Source of the DNA: an uncultured Rhodocyclaceae bacterium
Lineage (GTDB): Bacteria > Pseudomonadota > Gammaproteobacteria > Burkholderiales > Rhodocyclaceae
NCBI GenBank assembly: GCA_934271525.1
Contig: CAKQRL010000010.1
Coordinates: 9,517-73,516, forward strand
Length of the DNA stretch: 64,000 nucleotides
Direction of reading: 5' to 3'
Shown here: in pieces, positions 47,214 through 56,644 of the stretch
Position numbering within the stretch: position 1 is the stretch's first letter
Layout: each line of letters opens with the position of its first letter
Notes under the pieces: generated by a model
The model's database searches: none
What the model saw: only the letters and a program-made list of their open reading frames with translations
Told to the model about the DNA's origin: nothing
Program-made: the position numbers and the translations under genes

Positions 47214-49043
47214 GTGTATAATGCGTTTTTTTATTTAACAAAAAACAATGAAAAATCAAATAGTTACCCTCCCTCCCGAATTCTATTGTTGCTTTTATTT
47301 GTGGCAAGTTTTGTGATTCGTTTTTGTGCGGCAGATTTTGAAAAAATTATTATTTTTTATCCCGATGAATTACTTTATTACCAAATTGCAGAAAATATCG
47401 CCCACGGTAATTTTTTAAATATTTATAATTTACCAACGGCATTCCAAAAAATTCTTTATTCTTTATGTTTAGCCCCGGCGTTTTTCTTTGAATCAATTGA
47501 ATCCCAATCGCATAGCATTGCCGCCATCAACGCACTATTAGTTTCTTCCATTATTTTCCCAACGTATTTTATCGGCAAATTATTTTTTGAAAACAAAAAC
47601 AAAATTATTTTTATTTGTTTTTTGAGTATTTTATTATCCGACCTTTCTTATTCTGTTACATTTATGAGTGAAAATCTCTTTTTGCCATTGGGTGCTTGGT
47701 TATTTTATTTTTTTATTAAAATAATTTTAGAAAACCGATTAAATATTTTACTTTCAATTTTAAGTGGTATTTTAAGTTATGCGCTTTATTTGTGCAAAGA
47801 AGTTGGAATTTTATTGTTAGCCGCTTTTTGCGCTTATATTGTTTTTGCAAAAATATTACATTTAAAAATCAATTTTAAAGAACAAATTAAAAATGCGTTT
47901 TTGCTTGTTTTTATTTTCACAATTGTTTTTATACTTTCAAAACTCACATTTTTTTACGGTTTAAATAATTCTTATCCTAACCAAGCAAGTTTGTCTATTT
48001 TAAAAGAAGAAGGACGTATTTTATTTTTGTTTTACGGATTTTTTTATTATTTGCTAAATATTTTACTTGGCGGTTGTTTTTTTCTTGTTGCCTTGCCTGC
48101 ACTTTATTATAAAAGTTTTAATGAAAAAACAAAGCAACTTTTTATTTTTACATTTTCTATTATTTTGGTAACTTCTATCACAATCGCTTATTCTGTAACT
48201 GTGCGTGAAGATTTTAATTTGCCATTTCCAAGGGCACATTTGCGGTATTTGGTCTACATTTGGATTCCATTTTTGTGTTTGTTTTTGGCTTTGTTTGAAA
48301 ATAAACTACCCAAGCTAAATTTAAAACAAAAAGCATTTTTAATTTTATCTGCTTTGCTTATGGTTTTATTTTACAAAGGCACAACAGGTTCTGGCGATCA
48401 TACAATGTTGGGTTTTGTTTATTTGTTGCTTTATGTGCCACAGTTGCATTTGTTTTGGCTATTCAAAATATTTTTGTTAGGAATAACCATTCTTTTTGCT
48501 TTTCAAATTAAAAACAAAAAAATATTTTTAAAAGCATTTTTAATATTTTTTATTGCATTGCAACTTTTTAATAATATTTATTTTAGCATCAGCTGCCGTG
48601 CAAATTTTGAAATCACACCGAATGAAAAAACTGAAATTGCAGCATTAAAACATTTAATTCAAAACAATCCAAACAAAACATTTTTGGTTGTGGGCAATGG
48701 TGTGCCACGTGCCCAACGTGCTTTGGATAGTTTTTTAAATTTTCCAAACATTGCCACCATCAGCATTGCAAATTTAAAAAGCGGCGTGGTTGCAAATTTT
48801 GCGCCAGCGCCATTGGTGCCAAGCGCTTCGTATTTGAATTATTCTTTTATGAAAATTGATTATTTTATTTTCCCAAACACATTAGAAGTCAAAATGAAAA
48901 ACAGCGAAAAAATTTTAAACGCTGAATTGTGGCGTGTTTTTGAAAACAAAAACAACCAAACCATTCCTGAGTTTTCATTTGAAAAAAAAGAGCAGAAAAA
49001 CGACAAATTCCGCCAATGGGTTTTGCAATTCTTAAAAAAATAA
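47214..49043 (+). CDS. Polytopic GT39/PMT-like glycosyltransferase
   Basis: The protein of about 609 residues or less has 11-13 helices and an early loop FYPDELLYYQIAENIA with the acidic pair (D-E) expected in GT-C enzymes. Its C-terminal soluble domain with KIDYFIFP is shared with the partial gene at the left window edge. The start is unclear: GTG at 47214 overlaps a TATAAT box (47217-47222) and has no ribosome site; the ATG at 47248 is out of frame by one base, with CCCTCCCTCCC between it and the open frame. It probably modifies a surface glycan or protein. Confidence 0.7.
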   Translation: MYNAFFYLTKNNEKSNSYPPSRILLLLLFVASFVIRFCAADFEKIIIFYPDELLYYQIAENIAHGNFLNIYNLPTAFQKILYSLCLAPAFFFESIESQSHSIAAINALLVSSIIFPTYFIGKLFFENKNKIIFICFLSILLSDLSYSVTFMSENLFLPLGAWLFYFFIKIILENRLNILLSILSGILSYALYLCKEVGILLLAAFCAYIVFAKILHLKINFKEQIKNAFLLVFIFTIVFILSKLTFFYGLNNSYPNQASLSILKEEGRILFLFYGFFYYLLNILLGGCFFLVALPALYYKSFNEKTKQLFIFTFSIILVTSITIAYSVTVREDFNLPFPRAHLRYLVYIWIPFLCLFLALFENKLPKLNLKQKAFLILSALLMVLFYKGTTGSGDHTMLGFVYLLLYVPQLHLFWLFKIFLLGITILFAFQIKNKKIFLKAFLIFFIALQLFNNIYFSISCRANFEITPNEKTEIAALKHLIQNNPNKTFLVVGNGVPRAQRALDSFLNFPNIATISIANLKSGVVANFAPAPLVPSASYLNYSFMKIDYFIFPNTLEVKMKNSEKILNAELWRVFENKNNQTIPEFSFEKKEQKNDKFRQWVLQFLKK

Positions 49044-49046
49044 TCA

Positions 49047-49058
49047 GTTCACCGTGGA
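49047..49058. repeat. Single arm carrying the methyltransferase stop codon
   Basis: GTTCACCGTGGA; on the minus strand CCA-CGG-TGA ends the adenine methyltransferase gene. It starts four bases after the convergent glycosyltransferase-like stop. Confidence 0.88.
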
Positions 49059-50233
49059 TTTTTGGGCAAGAGTTGGAATGCTTGAAAGGATTGAGGGAGG
49101 ATGGATTTTTCCAAGCTGCGTTGGGAAAAAAGAAAGCGGCCATCGCACACAAAGCCGAGTTCCTGCCAGTCAACAGCGTTCAAAAGTTCGCAGAGTTTTT
49201 GAAGAATTGTTGGCGTAGTTTTAAAACGTGGGAATATTGCCAACACCGAGCCATCATAAGCCGTGCATGCGTGCAGAAAAAAAGGTTTGGGGTTGCGCGT
49301 TTTGGCATTCACATAAATGCGGGGAACATCGCTTTTAAAATAATCACGCCCCCATTGCCAAAAATTGTTTTCATCAAATTTTTTAATTTTTCTGTTTAAA
49401 AGTTGGTTTTTAAATTGTTTTAAATAATCAATATTCACGTTATAAATCATCCGTTTGGTTTTGCCTGTTTTTGCCGTTTGTGAATAAACAAAATCGGTGT
49501 TACCAAAAATATTATTTTCAAAAATAAAATCAGCACCGCTCACAGCGCCTACTTTCACAAAAAATAAACTGTTAAAAAATAAGGGATAATTTTGTTTGGT
49601 AAAAAATAATTGATCATGCACGCATAAAAAATGGCAGTTATTTGCCGTTCGGTGTGAAAAATTATCTTTTTCAAAACGCCAAATGGCGCAGTTAGGTTGT
49701 GCGGTTTTGAATATTTTTTTATCCCCCAAATCAAAAAAATGCGTTAGTGTGCCGTTTGAAAATAAAAAATGATTGAGTTTGATAGCCGATGTGTTTTTTA
49801 AAAAATCGCGTGGCGTGATAAAAATCAATTCTCCGCCTTTATTCAAATGCAAAATGCTTTTGTAAATAAAAAATAAATATAAATTGGTGCGGAAATCAAA
49901 TATTTTATAAAATGGTTTTAAACGTTCTTTTGTTTTTGAATTTATATCTTGAAAACGCACATAAGGTGGGTTGCCGATAATTGTATCAAATGTTTCATTT
50001 AAAGGATAATCAAAAAAATCAATATTTAAAATGTTGGAATTATTTGGAATAACGTTTTTATCAATTTCAATGCCGACTTTGTTTTTTGGTAAGGCATTAA
50101 AAAATGCGCCATCGCCACAACTTGGTTCTAAAAAACGTTTTAATAAATCATTGCGGTTTTTGGAAAGTTTGAGCATTTTTTCAACAATTTCTTGTGGTGT
50201 AAAAACCTGCCCGAGTTCTGCAATGTTTTTCAT
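49049..50233 (-). CDS. Orphan N6-adenine DNA methyltransferase (Eco57I/TaqI type)
   Basis: The 394-residue gamma-class enzyme starts with IAELGQVFTPQEIVEKML, then SAM motif I EPSCGDGAFF (about residue 36), catalytic motif IV IGNPPYV, and a C-terminal target recognition domain. The specificity cannot be read. No endonuclease gene is adjacent, so it is either regulatory, a remnant of a restriction system, or a protective methylase. Its last codons Asn-Pro-Arg-TGA come from a repeat arm. Confidence 0.88.
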   Translation of the reverse strand: MKNIAELGQVFTPQEIVEKMLKLSKNRNDLLKRFLEPSCGDGAFFNALPKNKVGIEIDKNVIPNNSNILNIDFFDYPLNETFDTIIGNPPYVRFQDINSKTKERLKPFYKIFDFRTNLYLFFIYKSILHLNKGGELIFITPRDFLKNTSAIKLNHFLFSNGTLTHFFDLGDKKIFKTAQPNCAIWRFEKDNFSHRTANNCHFLCVHDQLFFTKQNYPLFFNSLFFVKVGAVSGADFIFENNIFGNTDFVYSQTAKTGKTKRMIYNVNIDYLKQFKNQLLNRKIKKFDENNFWQWGRDYFKSDVPRIYVNAKTRNPKPFFLHACTAYDGSVLAIFPRFKTTPTILQKLCELLNAVDWQELGFVCDGRFLFSQRSLEKSILPQSFQAFQLLPKNPR

Positions 50234-50269
50234 TTTTTTTTTATTTTTTAATTCTCAAAATTTTTTTAA

Positions 50270-50281
50270 GTTTACCGTGGA
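50270..50281. repeat. Single arm carrying the nth stop codon
   Basis: GTTTACCGTGGA preceded by a CAAAATTTTTTT core remnant; the minus strand CCA-CGG-TAA ends nth. Confidence 0.88.
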
Positions 50282-50904
50282 TTTTTAAAAAAATCGCAAC
50301 AATCAGAAACAGGGCAAGTTTCACAAAGTGGGTTGCGGGCTTTGCAAATATAACGCCCGTGCAAAATAAGCCAATGGTGGGCGTTTTTCAAATAAAAAAG
50401 CGGAATGCGATTTAAAAGACCTTTTTCTACTTCCAAAACCGTTTTTCCGGGCGCCATTCCTGTGCGATTGGCAACTCGGAAAATATGCGTATCCACTGCC
50501 ATTGTGGAATAACCAAAAGCGGTATTTAAAACCACATTGGCTGTTTTTCTACCAACCCCGGGTAATTTGATTAATTCTTCAAATGTTTTTGGAATGTCGC
50601 CATTATATTTTTCGCATAAAATTTCGCAGGTTCTATAAATATTTTTGGCTTTATTTTGGTATAAACCTATTTTTTGAATAAACCTTTTGATATGGTATTC
50701 GCCAAGTTCTTTCATTTTAAATGCGTTGGGTGCGCATTTAAAAAGTTTTTCGGTTGCCAAATTCACGCTTTTGTCGGTGGCTTGGGCGGATAAAATCACG
50801 GCAATTAACAACTGAAAAGGCGAATCAAAATGCAATTCTGTTTGCGGATAGGGGTTGATTTCTCGCAAAGTTTTAAAAAATTTGACAATTTTTGTGCGGT
50901 GCAT
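50272..50904 (-). CDS. nth: Endonuclease III
   Basis: The 210-residue DNA glycosylase/AP lyase has LLIAVILSAQATD, the helix-hairpin-helix with the catalytic lysine (LPGVGRKTANVVL), the catalytic aspartate in AVDTHIFRVANR and the 4Fe-4S cysteines (C-x6-C-x2-C-x5-C) near the end. It removes oxidised pyrimidines. The ATG at 50904 (MHRTKIV) aligns with E. coli; the longer frame to 50970 overlaps rseP. It ends in Asn-Pro-Arg-TAA from the repeat. Confidence 0.95.
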   Translation of the reverse strand: MHRTKIVKFFKTLREINPYPQTELHFDSPFQLLIAVILSAQATDKSVNLATEKLFKCAPNAFKMKELGEYHIKRFIQKIGLYQNKAKNIYRTCEILCEKYNGDIPKTFEELIKLPGVGRKTANVVLNTAFGYSTMAVDTHIFRVANRTGMAPGKTVLEVEKGLLNRIPLFYLKNAHHWLILHGRYICKARNPLCETCPVSDCCDFFKNPR

Positions 50905-50962
50905 TTTTTTGCTCTCAAAAAAAGGTAGAATGGCGGGCTTGTGATTTTGGTGAAGCGACAAA

Positions 50963-52315
50963 ATGCTCAATATTTTGCTCTATCCTGCGGCTTTTGTGTT
51001 GATGTTGGCGGTTTTAATCGCTATCCACGAGTTTGGTCATTATTGGGTGGCAAAGCAATGCGGCGTGAAGGTTTTGCGTTTTTCATTGGGTTTTGGCAAG
51101 GTTATTTGGCAAAAAAAAATCGGCAAAGACCAAACCGAATGGGCGTTGAGTTTGTTTCCGTTGGGCGGTTACGTCAAAATGTTGGACGAATCCGAAGGCG
51201 AAGTTGCCCCACACGAATTGCATCGGGCGTTTAATCGGCAATCGGTTTACAAAAGAATGCTCATTGTTTTGGCTGGGCCCGCTTTTAATTTTTTCTTGGC
51301 AATTTTTCTTTTTTGGATGGTTTTTTTAAGCGGCGTGCCGGAATTGTTGCCCATTTTAGGCAAAGCGCCTGAAAACACGCCTGCTGCGGCAATTAACATT
51401 CAAAATGGCGATGAAGTGTTAAGCGTCAATGGCAAAAATGTTCAAACTTGGGCGGACTTTCGTTGGATTTTATTAAAAGCCGCCGCCAACGATGAAGTGG
51501 CGCACTTGACTTTAAAAAACGAAAAACAAGAAATTTTTGAAAAAAATTTATCGCTTACCGTGGTCAAACAAAACAAATGGGAAGGCGATGCCATTGAACA
51601 ATTGGGAATTGTCTTTTTTCGCCCAAATTTTCCAGCCATTATTGGCGAAGTTTTGCCCAATAGCGTGGCGGAAAAAGCGGGATTTTTAAAGGGTGATAAG
51701 GTTTTAAAAATAGATCAAACCGAAATTGCCGATTGGTTGGCTTTGGTTGAAATTGTGCGCAAAAGTGCCGACAAAATGTTGGATTTTGAAGTGCAGCGTG
51801 GCGATGCTATTCTTAAACTGCGTGCAATACCCGAAGGTGCAGAAAGTCAAGGCGGCAAGCTTGGCATTGCCATGCAAAAAACCCAGATGCGCCCGCTTTA
51901 CACGACTGTGCGTTATGGTTTTGCGCAATCTTTTGTGAAAGCGATTGTGGAGACGTGGGATAAAAGTGTTTTTAGCTTAAAAATGCTATCCAAAATGCTC
52001 ACAGGCGAAGTGGCGCTATCCAACATTTCTGGCCCGGTGACCATTGCCGATTTTGCAGGCAAAACGGCATCAATGGGTTGGATTTATTATTTGCAATTTA
52101 TGGCGCTCATTAGTTTGAGTTTGGGGGTTTTGAATCTTTTGCCTGTGCCTGTTTTAGATGGCGGGCATTTGTTGTATTATGTTTTTGAAGTGATTCGGCA
52201 AAAACCGCTCTCTGAGCGCACCATGGAATTGGGCCAGCGTGTTGGAATGTCCTTTTTGTTGGTGTTGATGGTTTTTGCTTTTTTTAATGATTTCAACCGC
52301 TTGTTTGCGAATTAA
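50963..52315 (+). CDS. rseP: Site-2 intramembrane protease RseP
   Basis: The 450-residue protein has the zinc motif HEFGH near residue 22, tandem PDZ domains in the middle, and the third-helix motif NLLPVPVLDGGHL. It cleaves anti-sigma-E within the membrane and clears signal peptides. It heads the outer-membrane biogenesis operon with bamA four bases downstream. A DegS-like protease that could act before it is at 35979. Confidence 0.95.
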   Translation: MLNILLYPAAFVLMLAVLIAIHEFGHYWVAKQCGVKVLRFSLGFGKVIWQKKIGKDQTEWALSLFPLGGYVKMLDESEGEVAPHELHRAFNRQSVYKRMLIVLAGPAFNFFLAIFLFWMVFLSGVPELLPILGKAPENTPAAAINIQNGDEVLSVNGKNVQTWADFRWILLKAAANDEVAHLTLKNEKQEIFEKNLSLTVVKQNKWEGDAIEQLGIVFFRPNFPAIIGEVLPNSVAEKAGFLKGDKVLKIDQTEIADWLALVEIVRKSADKMLDFEVQRGDAILKLRAIPEGAESQGGKLGIAMQKTQMRPLYTTVRYGFAQSFVKAIVETWDKSVFSLKMLSKMLTGEVALSNISGPVTIADFAGKTASMGWIYYLQFMALISLSLGVLNLLPVPVLDGGHLLYYVFEVIRQKPLSERTMELGQRVGMSFLLVLMVFAFFNDFNRLFAN

Positions 52316-52318
52316 AAA

Positions 52319-54622
52319 ATGAAAAAAAACCCGATTATCGCTTGCTTGTCGCTGGTGAGTTTGAATGTTGCGGCGTTTGATGCCTTTACAATCCAAGATA
52401 TTCGTGTAGAAGGCATACAACGCACCGAAGCGGGAACGGTGTTTAATTATTTGCCAGTGAAAGTGGGGGATACATTTTCTGATGACAAAGCCGCGCAATC
52501 CATCCGCGCTTTGTTCGGCACGGGTTTTTTCCAAGATGTGCGCATTGAAACGGAAAACAACGTGGTGTTTGTGATTGTGCGCGAGCGTGCGGCAATTTCA
52601 TCAATTGATTTTGTGGGAATGAAAGAATTCCCCAAAGACGCCATTTTAAAAGCCTTAAAAGAAGTGGGCATTGCAAGTGGGCGGATTTTTGACCGCTCGC
52701 AGTTGGAGCGCGCCGAGCAGGAATTAAAACGGCAATATTTGTCCAAAGGGCGTTATGGCGTGAAAATTACCACGACGCTAACCCCACAAGAGCGCAACCG
52801 CGTGGGTTTAAATTTTAAAATCACAGAAGGTGCCATTGCCAAAATTCGGCAAATCAACTTTGTGGGTAATGCCGAATTTTCGGAATCCGAATTGGTTGAT
52901 TTGATGACTTTAACCACGCCCGATTGGTTATCTTGGTATACAAAAAACGATCAATATTCCCGCCAAAAACTCGCTGCTGATTTGGAAACGGTGAAGTCTT
53001 TTTATATGGACCAAGGTTATTTGGAATTTGCGGTCAATTCCACGCAGGTTGCCATCTCTCCCGATAAACAAGATATTTTTATAACGATAAATATTACCGA
53101 AGGCACGCGATTCCAAGTCTCCGATGTGCGTGTGATGGGCGATTTACCATTAAGTGATGAAGAATTGCAACAATTGGTTGTTTTAAAAGCAGGCGATGTT
53201 TTTTCCCGCAAAAAATTGAATGATTCAACCAAAGCCATTGCTGATGCGCTGGGCAACATTGGCTACGCCTTTGCCAATGTGAATGCCGCGCCTGAGATTG
53301 ACCAAAAAAATGCAAAGGTTGCTTACACCATTTTTGTTGATCCGGGCAAACGTGTTTATGTGCGCAATATCAATATTGCCGGCAATACCAGAACGCGCGA
53401 TGAAGTGATTCGCCGTGAAATCAGACAAATGGAATCGGCGTGGTATGACGCATCAAGCATCAATTTGTCCAAAGAACGCGTGGATCGCTTGGGTTATTTT
53501 ACCGATTCATCGGTGGAAACCGTGCCTGTTGCTGGCACTGCCGACCAAGTTGATGTGAATTTAAAAGTAAAAGAAAAACCCACGGGCAATTTAATGTTTG
53601 GCATCGGCACTTCCAACATTGACCGCATTATTTTGTCGGCATCTTTGTCGCAGGATAATTTTTTGGGCAGCGGCAACACGGTGAGTTTTGGCATTGATTC
53701 ATCGCGCTCGCAACGCACTTATGCCTTTTCGCATACCAATCCGTATTTCACCATTGACGGCATCAGCCAAGGTTTTGACCTTTATTACCGTTCTTACGAT
53801 ACTTCCAAAACCTACAACACCATTATGGCGGATTACAAAACCGCTTCCACCGGCGGCGGCTTGCGTTGGGGTTTTCCGATTAGTGAAACGCAGTCTATTA
53901 ATGTAGGCGTTGGTGCGGATTACACCGAAATTGGCACCTTTACTTCAAGCCCGCAATATTACAAAGATTATGTTGACCGCGTGGGCGATGGCAATTTAAC
54001 CTTTCCGCTAACTTTTGATTGGGTAAGCGATTCCAGAAACCGCCGTTTTTTTGCAACACGCGGGATTTTCCAGCGCGCAGGCGCGGAGGTAACGGTGCCG
54101 GGCGGTGATTTGAACTATTACCGTCTTTCTTACCGTTGGCAAGGTTTTTGGGCGTTGAACAAACGCTTTACCTTTATGCTCAACGGCGAAGTTGGTTTTG
54201 CGGATGGTTACGGCGGCAAGCAACTGCCTTTTTACAAGAACTTTTATGGCGGCGGTGCCGCATCTGTTCGCGGTTATGAAACAAATAGCTTGGGGCCAAA
54301 AATTGCCGATACTTATGGTTCTTATTACAGCATCGGCGGCAAGGCGCGAGTCATCGGGAATGCCGAAGTTTTGTGGGCAATTCCGGGCATGGAAGAAACC
54401 GTGCGGATGGCGTATTTTGTTGATATCGGGCAAGTTTATGCCGACAACAACAGCGCGGCTTATAACCGCAAAAAGGACGATACCTTGCGCTATTCCACGG
54501 GTTTGGCGCTTTCTTGGATTTCGCCTATTGGGCCGTTGCGTTTGAGTTTTGCCGTGCCGCTTAATAAACAAGACGGCGATGAAATAGAACGCTTTCAATT
54601 TCAATTTGGTAGTGCATTTTAG
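52319..54622 (+). CDS. bamA: Outer-membrane protein assembly factor BamA
   Basis: The 767-residue protein has a signal peptide (residues 1-19), five POTRA domains starting at FTIQDIRVEGIQRTEAGTVF, and a C-terminal 16-stranded barrel with the conserved VRGYE of loop 6 and a final aromatic residue (FQFGSAF). It inserts barrel proteins into the outer membrane. It lies between rseP and skp, the usual order. Confidence 0.96.
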   Translation: MKKNPIIACLSLVSLNVAAFDAFTIQDIRVEGIQRTEAGTVFNYLPVKVGDTFSDDKAAQSIRALFGTGFFQDVRIETENNVVFVIVRERAAISSIDFVGMKEFPKDAILKALKEVGIASGRIFDRSQLERAEQELKRQYLSKGRYGVKITTTLTPQERNRVGLNFKITEGAIAKIRQINFVGNAEFSESELVDLMTLTTPDWLSWYTKNDQYSRQKLAADLETVKSFYMDQGYLEFAVNSTQVAISPDKQDIFITINITEGTRFQVSDVRVMGDLPLSDEELQQLVVLKAGDVFSRKKLNDSTKAIADALGNIGYAFANVNAAPEIDQKNAKVAYTIFVDPGKRVYVRNINIAGNTRTRDEVIRREIRQMESAWYDASSINLSKERVDRLGYFTDSSVETVPVAGTADQVDVNLKVKEKPTGNLMFGIGTSNIDRIILSASLSQDNFLGSGNTVSFGIDSSRSQRTYAFSHTNPYFTIDGISQGFDLYYRSYDTSKTYNTIMADYKTASTGGGLRWGFPISETQSINVGVGADYTEIGTFTSSPQYYKDYVDRVGDGNLTFPLTFDWVSDSRNRRFFATRGIFQRAGAEVTVPGGDLNYYRLSYRWQGFWALNKRFTFMLNGEVGFADGYGGKQLPFYKNFYGGGAASVRGYETNSLGPKIADTYGSYYSIGGKARVIGNAEVLWAIPGMEETVRMAYFVDIGQVYADNNSAAYNRKKDDTLRYSTGLALSWISPIGPLRLSFAVPLNKQDGDEIERFQFQFGSAF

Positions 54623-54630
54623 GGAGACTT

Positions 54631-55128
54631 ATGAAAACAGGTTATTTGACGGCTTTCTTTTTATCTGCCGTGCTTGCCGCGCCTGCCGCGGCGCAAACTT
54701 TGAAGGTGGGGTATGTGAACACGCCGCGCATTTTTCGCGATGCGCCAGCGGCGCGCGCGGTTGCCAAAAAGTTGGAAAACGAATTTTCCGCGCGTGATCA
54801 AGGTTTGCAAAAAATGGCCAAACGTTTGCAACAAATGCAAGAATCCTTGGAGCGCGATGCGGTCACCTTGCCTACTGCCGAATTGCGTATGCGTGAAAAG
54901 GAATACAACGATTTATCGCGCGATTTTCAACGCCGCCAGCGCGAATTTCGGGAAGATTTGAATGTGCGCCAAAATGAAGAAAATGCCGCCATTATTGAGC
55001 GTGCCAATCAAGCCATTGCGGAAATTGCCAAGCGTGAAAAACTGGATTTGATTTTGCAAGAAGTGGTTTGGGTGAATCCCAAATTAGATATTACCGATTT
55101 GGTTATTAAATCCTTATCCGAGCGTTAA
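54631..55128 (+). CDS. skp: Periplasmic chaperone Skp (OmpH)
   Basis: The 165-residue protein has a signal peptide (to about AAA-QTLKVG), then KVGYVNTPRIF typical of OmpH-like proteins and a long charged coiled coil forming the tentacles. It holds unfolded outer-membrane proteins for BamA. AGGGAG precedes the ATG and the spacing to bamA is eight bases. Confidence 0.92.
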   Translation: MKTGYLTAFFLSAVLAAPAAAQTLKVGYVNTPRIFRDAPAARAVAKKLENEFSARDQGLQKMAKRLQQMQESLERDAVTLPTAELRMREKEYNDLSRDFQRRQREFREDLNVRQNEENAAIIERANQAIAEIAKREKLDLILQEVVWVNPKLDITDLVIKSLSER

Positions 55129-55131
55129 AAA

Positions 55132-56157
55132 ATGGCTTTTACTTTGGCAGGCTTGGCACACGAACTAAACGCCACTTTAAAAGGTGAAGGCGGTGTTTTG
55201 GTCAATAGCGTGGCAAGTTTGGAAAACGCCAAAAAGGGCAATGTGAGTTTTTGCAATCAAAAAAAATACATTGCCCAACTTCAAAACACAAAAGCCAGTG
55301 CGGTGATTCTTTCAGAGAATTTGGCACAACATTGCCCAACGCATGCCTTAATTCATCCTAATCCTTACGCCGCTTATGCCAAAGCCGTTCAACTTTTGCA
55401 TCCATTTCAAGCGCCGTTTTCTGGGGTGCATTCTTCGGTGGAAAGTTTGTCTCCTGTGCCATCGGATGTTGCCATTGATGCTTTTGTGAAAATCGGCAAA
55501 AACGTGCGCATCGGCAAAAATGTAACCATTTTCTCTGGCTGTTGTATTGCCGACCATGTCAAAATTGGCGATGGTTCTATTCTTTATCCCAATGTTTCTA
55601 TTTACGCCGATTGCATTTTGGGTAATCGCGTGATTATTCATTCTGGCGCAGTTATTGGCGCGGATGGTTTTGGCTTTGCGCCCGATGGCAAAGATTGGCT
55701 CAAAATTTGCCAAATGGGCGCGGTTGAAATTGGGGACGATGTTGAAATTGGCGCCAACACCACCATTGACCGCGGCACTTTGGGCAATACAACCATTGCG
55801 CGCGGCTGCAAAATTGATAATCTGGTGCATATTGCGCACAACTGTCAGATTGGCGAAAACACGGTGATGGCGGCCTGCACAGGCATTGCTGGCAGTGTTA
55901 AAATCGGCAAACATTGTATGTTGGGCGGCGCGGCAATGGTGTCTGGCCATTTGGAAATTGGCGATGATGTGGTGATTTCCGGCGGCTCTTTGGTGATGAA
56001 ATCCATTTTAAAACCTGGGCGTTATACCAGCGTTTTTCCGTTGGATACGCATCAAAATTGGGTGGAAAACGCCGCACACATTCGCCGTTTGGACAAATGG
56101 ATGCAAAAAATCAAAAAATTGGAAAAACATTGGACAGATTTTTTCAAAAAACAATGA
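55132..56157 (+). CDS. lpxD: UDP-3-O-(3-hydroxyacyl)glucosamine N-acyltransferase
   Basis: The 341-residue protein has the N-terminal uridine-binding domain (ending near HPNPYAAYAKAVQLL) and a left-handed beta-helix with the catalytic histidine in LVHIAHNCQIGEN. It adds the N-linked acyl chain in the third step of lipid A synthesis. It starts three bases after skp and is followed by a half repeat before fabZ. Confidence 0.95.
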   Translation: MAFTLAGLAHELNATLKGEGGVLVNSVASLENAKKGNVSFCNQKKYIAQLQNTKASAVILSENLAQHCPTHALIHPNPYAAYAKAVQLLHPFQAPFSGVHSSVESLSPVPSDVAIDAFVKIGKNVRIGKNVTIFSGCCIADHVKIGDGSILYPNVSIYADCILGNRVIIHSGAVIGADGFGFAPDGKDWLKICQMGAVEIGDDVEIGANTTIDRGTLGNTTIARGCKIDNLVHIAHNCQIGENTVMAACTGIAGSVKIGKHCMLGGAAMVSGHLEIGDDVVISGGSLVMKSILKPGRYTSVFPLDTHQNWVENAAHIRRLDKWMQKIKKLEKHWTDFFKKQ

Positions 56158-56160
56158 TTT

Positions 56161-56172
56161 TCCACGGTCAAC
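56161..56172. repeat. Half uptake-like repeat between lpxD and fabZ
   Basis: TCCACGGTCAAC followed by a T7-C-A7 core that runs directly into the fabZ ribosome site AAAGGAGAAAGG. The second arm is missing, so it cannot form the usual hairpin and the operon can read through. Confidence 0.88.
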
Positions 56173-56202
56173 CCAAAATTTTTTTCAAAAAAAGGAGAAA
56201 GG

Positions 56203-56643
56203 ATGTTATTTGATATTCACGCCATTTTGGAACATTTGCCGCATCGTTATCCTTTTTTGTTGGTTGACCGTGTTTTGGAAGCTGAGCCTGGCGAATTTGT
56301 GCATGCGTATAAAAACGTTACCATCAATGAGCCTTATTTTATCGGACATTTTCCCAAACATCCGGTGATGCCGGGCGTGTTGATTTTGGAAGCTTTGGCG
56401 CAAGCTGGCGGCATTTTGGCGTTTCATTCTTTGGATTTAAAAAACCGCGCCAACACCGTTTTTTATTTTGCCACCATTGACAATGTGCGTTTTAAAAAAC
56501 CGGTTTTTCCGGGCGACCAGCTGCATTTTCACGTTACTGTCACGCACAAAAAAACCAGTTTGTGGAAATTCCACGGCGTAGCCAAAGTGGATGGTGAAAT
56601 TGCCGCCGAAGCCGATTTAATGTGTGTGAAAAAGGATTTGTAA
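56203..56643 (+). CDS. fabZ: 3-hydroxyacyl-[ACP] dehydratase FabZ
   Basis: The 146-residue hot-dog-fold enzyme has LPHRYPFLLVDRV, the catalytic histidine in GHFPKHPVMPGVL and the glutamate in LEALAQ. It dehydrates 3-hydroxyacyl-ACP in fatty acid synthesis and competes with lipid A synthesis for its substrate. A strong AGGAGAAAGG lies before the ATG. Confidence 0.95.
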   Translation: MLFDIHAILEHLPHRYPFLLVDRVLEAEPGEFVHAYKNVTINEPYFIGHFPKHPVMPGVLILEALAQAGGILAFHSLDLKNRANTVFYFATIDNVRFKKPVFPGDQLHFHVTVTHKKTSLWKFHGVAKVDGEIAAEADLMCVKKDL

Positions 56644-56644
56644 A

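Noticed and set aside
47185..47222. A clear sigma-70 promoter for the glycosyltransferase-like gene
   Set aside because: TATAAT is present, but candidate -35 boxes are at 15 or 22 bases, so only the -10 is noted.
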